Shown piece after piece: positions 23,342 through 42,429 of a stretch of 64,000 nucleotides of DNA (positions within the stretch are counted from its first letter, which is position 1; each line of letters starts with the position of its first letter). Both the position numbers and the translations under genes were made by a program. The stretch is from Whitmania pigra (lineage: Eukaryota > Annelida > Clitellata > Hirudinida > Haemopidae). The notes beneath the pieces were generated by a model, which was not told where the DNA came from, ran no database searches, and saw only the letters and a program-made list of their open reading frames with translations. The DNA lies in contig JAJTWR010000044.1 of the NCBI GenBank assembly GCA_021613335.1, forward strand, positions 1,924,001 to 1,988,000, read 5' to 3'.

Positions 23342-25614
23342 TCAACAATGTAATAAATAATTATGTATGATTATTTTATTTTTACCGCTTCGTGAATCCT
23401 ATATTAAATTTTAAAATGTTTAAATTTATACCTTATAATAAAATAAATAAATAAATAAAATAGTAAAATTAAGAGGAACAGAAATTTAAAATTTTATACA
23501 AATCAAAAGATGTCGAATCATTTAAAATTTAGAGCCTAATTCGTTTGTAATTTCATTTCAGCAAAATCTTACTTGGAGGAATTTCGGATTTCCTAGAAGC
23601 TTTTCATGTGTTTGCTGCTTCATAAACCACTTCTCCTTATATTTATTAGCCTTCAGACTCCAATGCAATCTTAGATTCTTCCCCCGTTCTGGCCAGAGAC
23701 GTAATTTGGGGGGAGGGGGGCCTCCTGATTTTAGGGTTTGCTTTCCCCCTGAATTTGGTTAGAAGCAAAAAAAGGTCGTGTCTTCAAGTTGTGCAAGGGT
23801 TTGCCTCCCCTTGAAAAAAGCTGAAATGATGTTCCTGGTTCTAGCCCCTAAATTTTTGTATGTCTCAACATATTTATTCATCCTTTGGAACTCCACACTG
23901 ATTCATCAAATTTTAACCTCATTTCACTTTTATTAAAAAGCATTTGCAAATATTACGAGTAGATCATTCACTAAGTTTCCTGATGTTCGTCTGCAAGAAT
24001 AATATTTTTTACGAAAGATGGCGTCCACGAGCTGGACGAAAGTGAGATGGAAGCCAACACTTCTGGAAAAAGTAATATAAATAGTTAAGCAAATAATAAT
24101 AAAAAGTAATAACGATGTTTTGAGATTTATCATGTTTATCAAGTTTGATTAGACCCTCTCAATATAGACCCTTTCGCAGATCAGAAACAGAAGCCTTAAC
24201 CATTGTACCATATTAATTTTGTGATCGGGATGATAGTGATGCTGAAGAAGTCAATTATAATCCATGACGCGACTACATGATGAATGGAGTACATACCAAC
24301 ATGTTTTAACACTCCATCGTCAATTGGATGCTTGGGCAGTGAAGCTTGACAATTTAAAAAATAAAGGCAGTAAAATAAGCTCCAAACAAATTAAAATTCT
24401 TTAAAATGTAAAATTTAATTTCTTCACAGAGTCATTAAGCATTAAAATATAATGTCTAACAGACATTATCTAATCTTTTACATACATCGGTAATTCATTG
24501 CTAGCGTGAAGGCAGACATATCAATTGTATTTATTTATTTATTTACTAAATTTCTCAGGTTATTAAAACATTTCAATATTTTTAACAAAATTTTCATGGT
24601 TAATAATAATAAGATGAATTGTAGCCCCAACGAGGGAAATAAAAAAATCAATAACATCTCACTCAAATGAAATTTGATTTCATTAAACGTTGTTGGCCAC
24701 TGATGTTCAACATCGATTCAACTTTTACATTGATTAGAACGAAGCATGAGTCATTAGCAATTGCATCATAATTGTTTTGAACATAATTTTATTGCAGTTT
24801 ATTGTACAATATCACTTAATATTATTATTATTAATAAGAAATAACCAAATCAAACCTCGAACTTCCGAGAGAAAATGAAAAAACAGATCTGAATTGAAAT
24901 CGCTATTTCTGGCAACACATAATTCGGAAAAAGAAATTCTAATAACAACAAAATTATTACTAATATTTAACAGTTGCTGCTATTATTAATTATTGTTATT
25001 ATTTTTTGTTACAGACAAGCACATGTGACTTCTAAAGTAATAATAAGCCTCACAACAATTATAATATTTAATATATATTATATACATGTTGATGTTTAAC
25101 ATTTCAATGGCAGATGTAATAATATAAATGATTTAATAACCACGTTTCCCTCTCTATAACATTCGAATTTCCTGAATTTCACATCTTGTCTTATAAAGAA
25201 TTTCTTGAACGTTGATTTATTCTATTAAATGATAATAACAATATTATATTTAAAACAATACAGTATAATAACCACATTTTTGTTGCTTTATAATATGCTA
25301 TTATACAAATTATTTTATTAGAATATTATAGTTATTGATATGTTATTAACAATATCATCATCATCACCACCACCATCAGTACTAATTATGATAAGATCAG
25401 CATTTTCCCCTCTGAAAACCAATGAAGAAACATTTTCATACAAGTATGAGCTGTTTCATGTCAGATTATGTACAATATGAAATATTACAACTATTAATGA
25501 TTCAAATTATTTTGAATTATTAAAATTATATTTTACTTGCAGTTTATTGATCGTGAGCTCCTAGGCAAGTTTTAATTTGAAACTTCAGAATCAATTTTTT
25601 ATCGATCTACCGTC
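23342..25614. other. intergenic with one inverted repeat fragment
   Basis: 23690-23830 (GGCCAGAGACGTAATTTGGG through TTGAAAAAAGCTGAA) includes the inverted relative of the 16976-17105 repeat. Otherwise it is AT-rich DNA with no exon-like segment. The short frame at 23933-24142 (minus) is unsupported. Confidence 0.5.
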
Positions 25615-25690
25615 TATAAAAGGGAGCCAGGAGAGACCATTGGCAGGCAGTAACAAAAATTGCTCCTTGCGATTTCTTGTTACTTTCAAG
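25615..25690 (+). promoter_or_regulatory. TATA box and 5' UTR exon of the macroglobulin gene
   Basis: TATAAAAG at 25615-25622 is followed about 30 bases later by a probable transcription start. A noncoding first exon ends TTTCAAG|GTGAGG at 25690. The 60-base intron ends TTATTCACAG directly before the start codon at 25751. Confidence 0.6.
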
Positions 25691-25750
25691 GTGAGGTTTT
25701 CCTTGCATTGAATTCTTTTATTTTAAATGAATTATTGTTTTTATTCACAG

Positions 25751-28700
25751 ATGGAAAGATATCCTTTGTGCCTGCTCTTGTTATCAGCGTTCGTGGCTTC
25801 CAGTTTGGCCATCCGTGCTGTTCCAACGACCAACACGTACGTTGACGGGTGCGTTTTGATGTTCGAGAAGATAGTTTTTAACGTTCTCATAATTTTGTTG
25901 CAGGTCCTATGTCGTCGTTACAAGCGCTGCTCTCGTACCTGGCTCTGAACTCCTGATTGACCTGCACCTGCTCGATCTCGTCCGATCTGACTCGAAGGAA
26001 GAAAACAAGGAACCCGACGAATGCATCCTCGATCTCAGCGTTTCTTCTGACGACCATCTCTGGCACCGTTCGTTGTGGAAAATTGAACTGGAAAAAACTC
26101 CGAAAAGTAAGTACATTTTAATAGCCAGCCTTTTTACTTTATGCAATGTTCTAAACGATTGACTTTTTTATTTTGCAGGTTTCTCCAAAACACTGCGCAT
26201 CATGGTTAGAAGAAATACATGCCGAACTTTCAATTGTTTGCTAATATTATTTTAATTTTATGAACAACAGGTGTCAACTGATGAGATGTTATTGGGAGAC
26301 AATTCCATCCTCGAGATCGAATCATGCTCCTGCTTCAACTTTTCTCGTTCAGTCGAAATTCCAACTGGAAGAAGGGAGTTATTGGTTTCCCTCCGCACTG
26401 ACAAACTGAAGTACAACCCTGGAGAACTTGGTTTGTTGATGTTAAAGTGATTAAATATCAATTGATAAGTTAATAATTAAATATGAGTTAAATATTTCTT
26501 TCAGTGAGGATCGAGTCTCTCGTCTCCACCCTTGAATTGAAACCCCATCTGAAACCTGTTAACATTTCCATTCACGTAATGAGTTAAAATATTTTTCATA
26601 ATGAGAAATGCATAAGTATATTATTATTAACTTTAATATTACTTATTACTTTATTATTCAGAACTCAAAAGGTGAACTGATCGTCGAATGGCTGAACGTC
26701 ACCGCTGAAGAAGGTTTTCCTAAAATAAATTTATTTTAAAGCAGATTTCATTAACAGTGTATTCAAATATTCTGAGAAATGATTGAATATTTATTTTTAA
26801 TCCAGGTCTCCTCAGAGAAGAATTTTTCATTCCACGTCTTACTCCTTCAGATGAGTGGATTCTCTCCTTGGAAAGTCACGTGAGAACGAGAATATATTAT
26901 TTATTTATTAATTTATATTAATAATATTATATGGTTGTCCACGAAAAGCTTTAATTACTTGATCGATGAATGTTTCATTTTAGGAGCAAGTGGTCAACCA
27001 TACCTTCGAAGTTGAACGACCTGTTGGACCTTATGGTGAGAAATTTATTAAAAAGTAATATTTAAGAGTATTTTTGTTTCCTACTTTTGTTCTCACCTTA
27101 ACTTTCAGACGAAGAATGTTTCCTGGTTGAAGTTAGATCTCCGAGGTATCACATTCTCCATTCAACCGATGAGAGCAAATGCCGTGACTTGGTCATCAGT
27201 GTGGTTGCCAGGTATAAATACTGCTTTAATACACCATCATCTTTATTTGTAATAGATACAATTGATTGTCCAATTTTTTTCTTATTTCGTAGTCACCATT
27301 CCGGAGCTCCATTGAAAGGAAAAGTGGAACTGAAACTTTACCTCGGAAACGGTACCAATTCAGGATCGCTGCCTTTGGCCGAGGTAAATTTTCACGTAAC
27401 TAAAGTTTATCATGGTATAATTGGAAGGGACAAAATATGTAATGTATTTAAAAAAGTAATAAAATATGTTATAATACTAATAACACATTGTTAATAGATT
27501 ATGTTACAATACTAATAACACACTGTTAATAAATTATGTTGTAATACTAATAACACATTGTTACATTTTAAAGCTCGAAGCCGGTCACAAAGTCATTGCA
27601 TTGAAACCTGCTGAAATCAAACAAATCTTGGGTCTGAAAACAGAAGAACCACTGGTGGGACATGAAGTGAAAGTTTCAATCAAGGTGGAAGAAATGCGTC
27701 CTCTGCGCGAAGAAAAAAGTGAAAATGATCTGGTGAAGGAAGGAGAAGAAGAAGGAGGAAATGAAGAGAGACCACAAGCGATTGTTCCTGTCCGCAGAGA
27801 TGTCCTCATCACTTTCGTCGATCAGTCTCACGTTTTGTTCTTCAGTCAATTCACTCCTCTCTTCTTCAAACCTGGGCTGTCGTACGTTGGACAAGTGAGA
27901 TAAAAATATTCTTCTTTTTACACGTTTAAATTATGCAGTAATAAATGTAATTATTATGTTTCTATTAGATATTAATAATGATATAATAATGTTTATGAAT
28001 TGTATGTCAGGTTCTACTGAAACCAGTCGAGGAAGAACTTATGATCAGTTCAGAGGAGAAAGAGGTGACAGTCAATGTCAGGCACTTCACTCCAGAAGGT
28101 CCAAGAGAAGAAAAACTCACTCTGAAGGTCAATCCAAACTCACTCGGCGAGTTTTCATTCAAGGTTCCCAAGGAAGACATCAAACTTGAACTCGAAGTAA
28201 AAAATATTTTTGAAAAATCAATATTCCTTAAATAAAATATAGTTTATTTATAGCACTTGTTTTTTAACGTTGCAGGCTCACTTTGAAGATAAGGAAACCG
28301 GTAAGATCGTAAGAGCTCATCTGGAAGAAATTCTGCCATTCGCAACGCAAGACGGACATTACATGCAAATCTTGATGGCCCATGAACCACCAACAGTTAT
28401 TGTGAGTGAAATACGCAGTTAAAATGTTATTTCAAGAATCACATACCTAATGAACATTTTTATGCAGGTCGGTGAAACACTCAATGTCAAGATCGAATCA
28501 ACGTTTCCCACCAGTGAAGTCTCTTACCAGGTTTTCTGTCGATCAGAGATGATTCTCTCAGGAAAGTTGGTGGCTCTCTCTCCAGCAAATAAGCACGATC
28601 TTTCTCTGGTCCTTCCACAAAACATCAGCCATCTGTTATCTTCCCCTCATCTCGTTGTGAAAGCTCTCACTCCAAGTAATGAAATTCTGTCAGACAGTCT

Positions 28701-31700
28701 TCGCTTTGTTGTTGAACAAAGAAAAGAAAGTCCGGTAAGCATAGATTGGAAAAAAAATTGTTTCTGTTGATAATTTACAGTTAATTATATTGAATTTAGC
28801 TCGAAGTGTTGCTGAAATCAGAAACTGCCGAGCCGGGAGATGTTGTTGAAATTGTTGTAAAAGCAGAACCGTTCACCAACGTTCATCTTCTTGCTACTTC
28901 GGACCTTCTCGTTTTTGAACCAAAAGAACAGGAACTCCGTAAACATATCGTTAGCTTAAAATTCATAAGCATTTTCTATTATATTTTGAATACATTTGTT
29001 GATATAAATCATTTTTGTATTTAAAGGCCCACGAGAAGATGTTGAGATACCTTCGCAACTTGAATTCTTCAGAATTTTCTCGAACCATCGATGAAATGGG
29101 TGAAAACATTTCAAATATTCCTTCCTTGGCTCCTGACTCCTTCAGAGTGCACAATGTGAGTTGATATGATAGCATAAAAATAAAATAATGTCTATTAATA
29201 AAGCAAATTTGTTCGGTATTTCACAGGAATCAGAAAGTCTTCTGCTTAGCGACGGACTCGTGTTCATCGACCCGAGCAAACAATGGCCCATTCCTGTCCG
29301 CGCAAATGGAACACTGGAAGACCTTGAACCATCGAGTTTGGACAACATTGAGGAATTTGATTGGAATCTCTGGGGTATAAATGTTACCATAGGGTAAGCC
29401 GTTTATGCAAGCTCATGGACTTGTTGAATTATACAAAATTCACCATAAAAATTGTAATTTCAGACCATCAGGAGAAGAGAAACTTCGTTTGGTTCTTCCC
29501 GAGGAAACAAGACTTTACACTCTCGCTGCTTTTGGTCTCACACCTGGAAAGGGTCTTGTTGTTGCTGAAGAACCTGTGCAGGTATTTGACACTATTTCCA
29601 CATTCCCCATATTGCTTTATTAATTGAAATTGTGTACGAATGAAGATTCTGTTTTAATCCGGCAAAAAATTCGAATTCAAACTTTTTCTATGACTAAAAA
29701 TATTGATTTACTACATTGTGTTTTATTGATTTCAGTTGTTGTCCACATCTAAAGTTCTGCCTACATTGAGACATCCAGAATCAGTAGTACGAGGTGAGGA
29801 GATTCTTGTGGAAGTTCACCTGTTCAACAACCAGGATAAGGAAGCCAAGGTAAGTCTGTTACTGAACTGTAGCAGCAAATATTTTAAAACTACCCTTCGA
29901 TAAAACTTTTCAATAAAGAAGCATCTCCATTACAAAAATTAAAACATTTGCAGGTTAAAGTGATTGTGAAAGAAAGACATGAACTGACGCGCATTGAAGA
30001 GAACATGGAGATGGAAAACAATCTTTTTGAAAGAGAAGTTGTTGTGAGTTTTGCAAATATTTTATATGAAAGCGTTAGTTTAAATAAAAATATTTTTTGA
30101 TTTTAGTTGAAACCCAAGGAATTGGGTCTGGTGACAGTTCCCTTGAAGACATCACCAACAGCACAAGAACCACTCGAGTTTGAAGTCGATGTCATCTCCG
30201 ACGATATTCACCACAAGCTGAACTCAACAATTGAACTCAAAGTAAGCCTGACGACATGACGAACTTACTTTGATTCACAATTCACTTATAAAATGTTCAT
30301 TGTTACAGTACCAAGGATACGAAGTTGTGCCGTCAGAAAGTTTGTTGCTCGACAATTTCAACGGAGAACAAGTCCTCGATCTTGATGTGCCAAAGAACAT
30401 CACAAACCCTATCGAGAAGTCTGAACGAGCTTATGTGAAGATCTACGGTAAATGACAGAACATTATAATTGTATATCATCTCCAACTGATTGTTTAAATA
30501 TTAAAACGATTTTATTTCACAGGTCATCCTTTGGGTCCTGCCATTGAACATGTCTGCAATCAAGTGAACGAATCAAGAATTCTGGAGGAAAGAACGAAAA
30601 TATGGTTTGTCCTTGCTGTCAACGTGCTCGAACACATCTCCAACAACTCACTCTTCGACAATTATCTGCACGTCGACTATGACGAAGAAGAGTTGCCTAT
30701 CAACGCTTCGTTGGAAGTTCCAACGGAAAAGGATGAATGCATTCAATCCGTTAGAGATTGTGAGTATTTCTCTTTTAGAATTATTGCCACAATTTGTGTT
30801 TATTTAATATGATATTTTTTAAATTCAGCTCTGCAGTACCTGTTGAATAAAAGAAATGTGGATGGCTCTTACTCTTTCTATTCAAATCAATCCGGATACA
30901 TTTGGTAAAGCAAGTTTTTTTTTGGAGATAATAATGACAATGTCGATATAAATGATTAATTCTTGTAGGCTCACTTCTCTAATGCTGGACTCAACAGTTT
31001 TGTTGAAAGATGTGCTTTCTTGGAAGGAAAAATATGTCGCGGAAACACTGAAGTGGTTGGCCGAAATACAGAAGGAAGACGGATCTTTTGTGGAGGACAA
31101 GGATGCCATCATTCTTAGAAAAGATTTGGTAAGATATTTTGTGATTGGATTATGATCAATCAATAATATATTCTATAATTGATTTATTGAAACAGGACGA
31201 AGAATCTCATCATGTTCCGTTGACGTCTCAAGTCGTTATCTCACTTATCGAAGCTTCCAACAACCTCGATGTACGTAATTATTGTAACTATTGAAATAAT
31301 AAATAAAACATAATGTGCACACTATAATAATTTATTTAACATGGCAAATTAATCATTCAAATAGCTTCCTGAAGAAGAAGTGAAATTGGTGGAATCAGTG
31401 GCCAAGAAAGCAGTGGAGTACATCGAAAAAGTCACTTTGAAGGGAGATCTTGACAAGGATTCCTATTCTCTCAACATTGCCGCTTATGCTCTGACTCTTG
31501 CCAGGAGTGAGGAAGTCTTTGAAGTTCTGAGGAGAAGAGACAGATTGATGATTCACGAAGGTACTTTTAAATCATTTCATTTCATGCTATTTATCTAGTA
31601 TAAAATAAATTTAAAACTAATTCTTATAATTTTTTACGAAGGAGATGAAGGACGTTGGAAAGTTGGAGAGGAAACGAATGAAGAAGAATGTTCGTTGTCT

Positions 31701-33018
31701 ATTGAAGCCACGTCTTACGCCATCCTCACATCTCTGGCCATGAACGACTTGAATGGTGCACGCCCCTTCGTCAACTTCGTTATGGGAGCGATGAAGCCTG
31801 GTGGAGAGTTTATCACAACGCAGGTGAACTGTCATTATAATAATTATATCTAGTAAATAATTATTCTAAGACCATTTCAAAGTCATTAAATAAATGTACG
31901 TTGACGCAAAGAAGAAATTAAAACAGGTCTTTGTCACTTTCAGGACTCATATGTCGCATTGAAGGCTCTGTCTCAGTACTTCCGTCTCTACAACGAATAC
32001 CACGAACACGAACATGTCAACATCGATGTCAACGTCACCTTGTCAAACAAGAAGCAACTTTCTTGGAAAGTCCTCAACCCGCTCTTTGTTGGAGGCCTGT
32101 ATGTTGACGTAAGATCTTTGAGTTGTTTAAGTTATGCTGCAAACTCAATATTAAACATTTGAACAATAATTTTTTAAGCACTCCAACCTGAGTCTCAGCT
32201 CTCCTCTGAAGGTGGAATCATCGGGAGAGGGTCTTCTTCTTGTGCAGGTTTGTGTATTTTTAATTGCATTCAATTTGTTAGATCAATTTGTTTTAAAATT
32301 CTGAATATTAATTTTTCAGAATGTTCCCGAGTTCAACCAGGCCATTCCATCCAGCAGACCAGCTTCAGTCGATTTGAAAGTTGAAGTGAAACAGAAGGAT
32401 CCCGAACATCTTCAGTTAAAAGTTTGCGCAGTGTGAGTTAAATGCACTCTTGTTTGTGGACTTTTACATTTTTAATAATATCTAAAGTTTTGTCAACTGT
32501 TCATAAATTTATTTAGCTTCAACTGGATTTATATTTTTAAATATTAATTTTAACAGAAACTTGAAAAAGGAGCCAAGCGGTTTCCTCATCGGAGAAGTTC
32601 CTCTCTTGAGTGGCTACGAACTCAACCTGGAGAAACTCGAACCCATGTCCAACCCACAAGTTCTTAAACAGGACGATGAAGTGTACCTTGTCTTCAACAA
32701 AGTATTTCTAATCATTTTTTGAGCTGCAAATGGTTAAGGTGTGTCAAACTTGTAATTTGTTTATCTTTACACTTTCAGGTGAAGCCATCGGAATCAATCT
32801 GTGTGGATCTCAGTTTGGACAGACTGTTCCGTGTGGGAAACATTGCGCCCAGATTTATCAAACTGTACCCAAGCTCCGAACCAGGTTCTTTCTGTTGTTG
32901 ATTTACTCATCGCTTATCGACTAAGAATTTTGAAATTCACCATAACTAATATTAATTTGATTTTTCAGGCAAGTCCGTCAACAAACCTTACGACGAAGGC
33001 AAAGTTGAATCAAGTTGA
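25751..33018 (+). CDS. alpha-2-macroglobulin/TEP family protein lacking the thioester, 34 exons
   Basis: This is a secreted protein of the macroglobulin-complement family. Thirty-four coding exons (25751-25836, 25904-26106, 26179-26204 ... 32779-32884, 32969-33018) all close in phase and give 1,477 residues, the usual family length. A signal peptide (LCLLLLSAFVASSLA) leads into the MG1 start SYVVVTSAALVPGSELLI. Macroglobulin domains follow, with the typical YNPGELVRIESLV and FDWNLWGINVT segments. The alpha-helical thioester-domain fold is kept (GSYSFYSNQSGYIWLTSLML, EATSYAILTSLAMND), and then the receptor-binding domain (GFLIGEVPLLSGYELNLEKL). At residues about 952-958, where relatives have GCGEQ, it reads YGHPLGP, so no thioester can form. 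Drosophila Mcr and complement C5 are known thioester-less relatives; orthology to either is not shown. AATAAA lies at 33094. Confidence 0.92.
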
Positions 33019-34783
33019 AAACACGAACTACATGGCATCCTTCTTCAGATTTTGGCATAATTCAATGATATGACATTGAACTAAATTTCTTGAAATAAAA
33101 TTGTCTCATCTGCAAATTATTTTTTTCTTTAACTAAATTGTATATATAAAAATTCTGAATAAATATGGAAGTAGAAAGGGGAGCCGACAAAACAAAGTAT
33201 GACTTTGAAGATTCATAACAAAGTTTTGTACTCGCAAAAGTGACTCATTTTGAGTTTTCACTTGATTTATCTCTATTTGGAGAAACGAATTTTGGAAAAA
33301 TTGTTTGGAAAAACTTTGCAAACTCTTTGGAATGACAAATAAGATTTTAAAATAATAAAATCGGGATAAAATGCTGTCATATCAAATGTTAATATATCAG
33401 AATGTATTCGTAGACTAGGAAAATCTTTTTTTGGTCATTGTTACCAATTCCAATGTCATGTCACACTTCTGAAATCCTGACCTAGTCTTCAAATGTGTAA
33501 GAGCGGATTAAGGTTCATAAATTCTTCTTTCAAAAGATTTTTCCAATGGAGAGCGCAATGTCTGAGGCCCAATATTTTGTGGAAATAATGAATAATAACA
33601 AGTTTTGAAAGTCGCGGATCATATATAGAATATATATATATATATTATGATTTGATGTCTTTGTCTTCGTAATTGTGATTACGTCAAAAAGATAAAGAGC
33701 CACTTCAGAACTTCTAAGAATCTCTTAATATGTGAAAATGTCTTGAGAGCAGTAGTTAAATTATCGCCTTCTCACGTAATTATTCCTTCAGTTATGGAAT
33801 GACGCTCCCATCGTCACAAACAAGCAATTTCTGTCTACCGCCCCTTAAGCTGGAACTAATTGACAACATGTTGTTATGCGACGAATATTTTATTCCCGAC
33901 GAGTTTCCAGAACGATGAATTCGTGTTTGCCATTAGCATTTTAGAATTTTATTTCTATATTTTTACGTATTAGCAATTTAGATGTTCACGAGCACGAATT
34001 TCAGCAACATCTTAGAAATTCTAAAATATCCAATCACAAGCATTTCATCTCAAATATCTTCCACTTCTATTCCTAATCGAAATTCACCAAAACAAATTCA
34101 CTCGTTCACTCACCCATCCATCTACCAAGTGTTATCCATCCATCACTTTACACATCCATTCAAATGTACGTTTCCATGTTTTTAATCGACTCTAAGTTTT
34201 CATATTTAACCTCAAAAGTCATTTTTATTAAGCTAAAGTAAGGCATAAATAAATTCAATTAATTAATTATTTAATAAAAACAAGCAAATTAAAAAAAATC
34301 CTTCCATTTAAGAAATTTAAATTTTCTTTCTGTGTTCTTTTCAAACGTTTTTCTTAGGGGACTTAAAGCAATGTCTGAAGGGAATCAAGCATTTTATCTC
34401 AAGGACACAAATCTCACGAGATACTTACATCACATCCAATCACTTGAGACCATACGTAATACGTAATAAATAAACATGCCTTCAGTTTTTTTAAAGAAAT
34501 TATCAACACTTAAATTTTAAAGATTTTAGATATTTTAAGATTTTAAATAGTCGCTATGACAAATAATTCGGAATTTATTTATATTTTCACAAATTATTGA
34601 GAACTATACATCTATTTGGAATTTGGAATGAAGACGTACATTTAAAGCTAAAATTGAAAAACAGAAAAAAAAAAACAACGCACTCATTGAATCAATGGCG
34701 TACGATGTACATCACTCCGATGTAGTCGTTGAACATTGAATATTAGTATTATTCGTGTAACTATTATTATTGTTGTTATTGCT
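33019..34783. other. intergenic, no gene seen
   Basis: The polyadenylation signal of the macroglobulin gene is at 33094-33099. A short TA run occurs near 33630-33645. No exon-like segment is visible. Confidence 0.5.
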
Positions 34784-34880
34784 ATGAGTCACAGCTTTTG
34801 GAGAATTAAATTATTTCGTCATTTCCATTGCTATGAGTCACAGCTTTTAGAGAATGAAATTATTTCAGTATTTTCATCTT
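34780..34880. promoter_or_regulatory. 49-bp tandem duplication, each copy with an AP-1 site
   Basis: ATTGCTATGAGTCACAGCTT and the following bases occur twice, 49 bases apart. The copies place TGAGTCA, the AP-1 consensus, at 34785-34791 and 34834-34840. This lies about 650 bases upstream of the CUB-protein start codon. Regulatory use is an inference. Confidence 0.45.
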
Positions 34881-35507
34881 TTGAGCAGCATTTGAGATGG
34901 CAGCCTTGCCGAGCTATTTTTAATGATGTTTTAAATGCTTTATTTGAGAGCAAAGAAGGGTACAGTTGAAGGAACAATTTTCAAGAATTTCGAACGCCAG
35001 GCGTGATTGAAGAATTGGGGCGGTTGTATGCAGCCAGTGGTCGGCTTTTGGTCAATAATGCAAAGCAGCTGCTCAGCTTCCTGTCCTGGTGTTCCCACGA
35101 TTAATCGGATAAATGGACTTCTGAAGATAAATTTAAATATATTTCCACTGCATAATTAATGATCAATCAAAGTTTTATAATCAGATTCGAATAAATTTTC
35201 CAGTAAAAATTATTAGTTTTGTGAATCAAGTGCAATTTGTTTGTTTCGGTTCTACCGCATTGTCAAGTGACTTTAAACAAACAGAGTGTGAGCTAAATTG
35301 TGTTACTAAACAATGACAAACGTAAGACTTCACAAGACCGGTGAGATAAAAACTGCGAAAAAAAAGTTTGCGACGATCAGCACACAACCCTCCCCTGCAC
35401 GACTTCTTTAAAAGCCTCCTCTGTCGCTTGAATATCTTTGGGGTTTAATTTCTTTCTCGAATAATTCCGTTCATAAAAGAATGAATTGAGCATCCACTAA
35501 GAGAACC

Positions 35508-42154
<6,647 letters not shown>

Positions 42155-42332
42155 ATTTTTTTTATTGTCTCACCGTTAATTCGTACAACAAACACGTTTG
42201 TTTTAAGATTTTCGAGCCTTTTTAGCCCAGTAATTATTCAATAGTTTAGTTCAAAGTACGTTTGGTTGGCAAATTCCCGAGGCAGGTTGGTATTTTTTAA
42301 CATAGAAACCTCGTCACCTTAATTTGTCGAAC

Positions 42333-42368
42333 AATAAATTTAGCCTCACAGTTCTATTGCTATTTATT
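42333..42368. terminator. facing polyadenylation signals of convergent genes
   Basis: AATAAA on the plus strand at 42333-42338 probably serves the CUB gene (stop at 42154). AATAAA on the minus strand at 42363-42368 probably serves the PRPP synthetase gene (stop at 42430). The predicted transcript ends would meet or overlap. Confidence 0.5.
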
Positions 42369-42429
42369 TATTTCAACACAAAACAAATTCTGGAGGGCAA
42401 GAACACCATTTAAAAATAGTGATAGTAAT

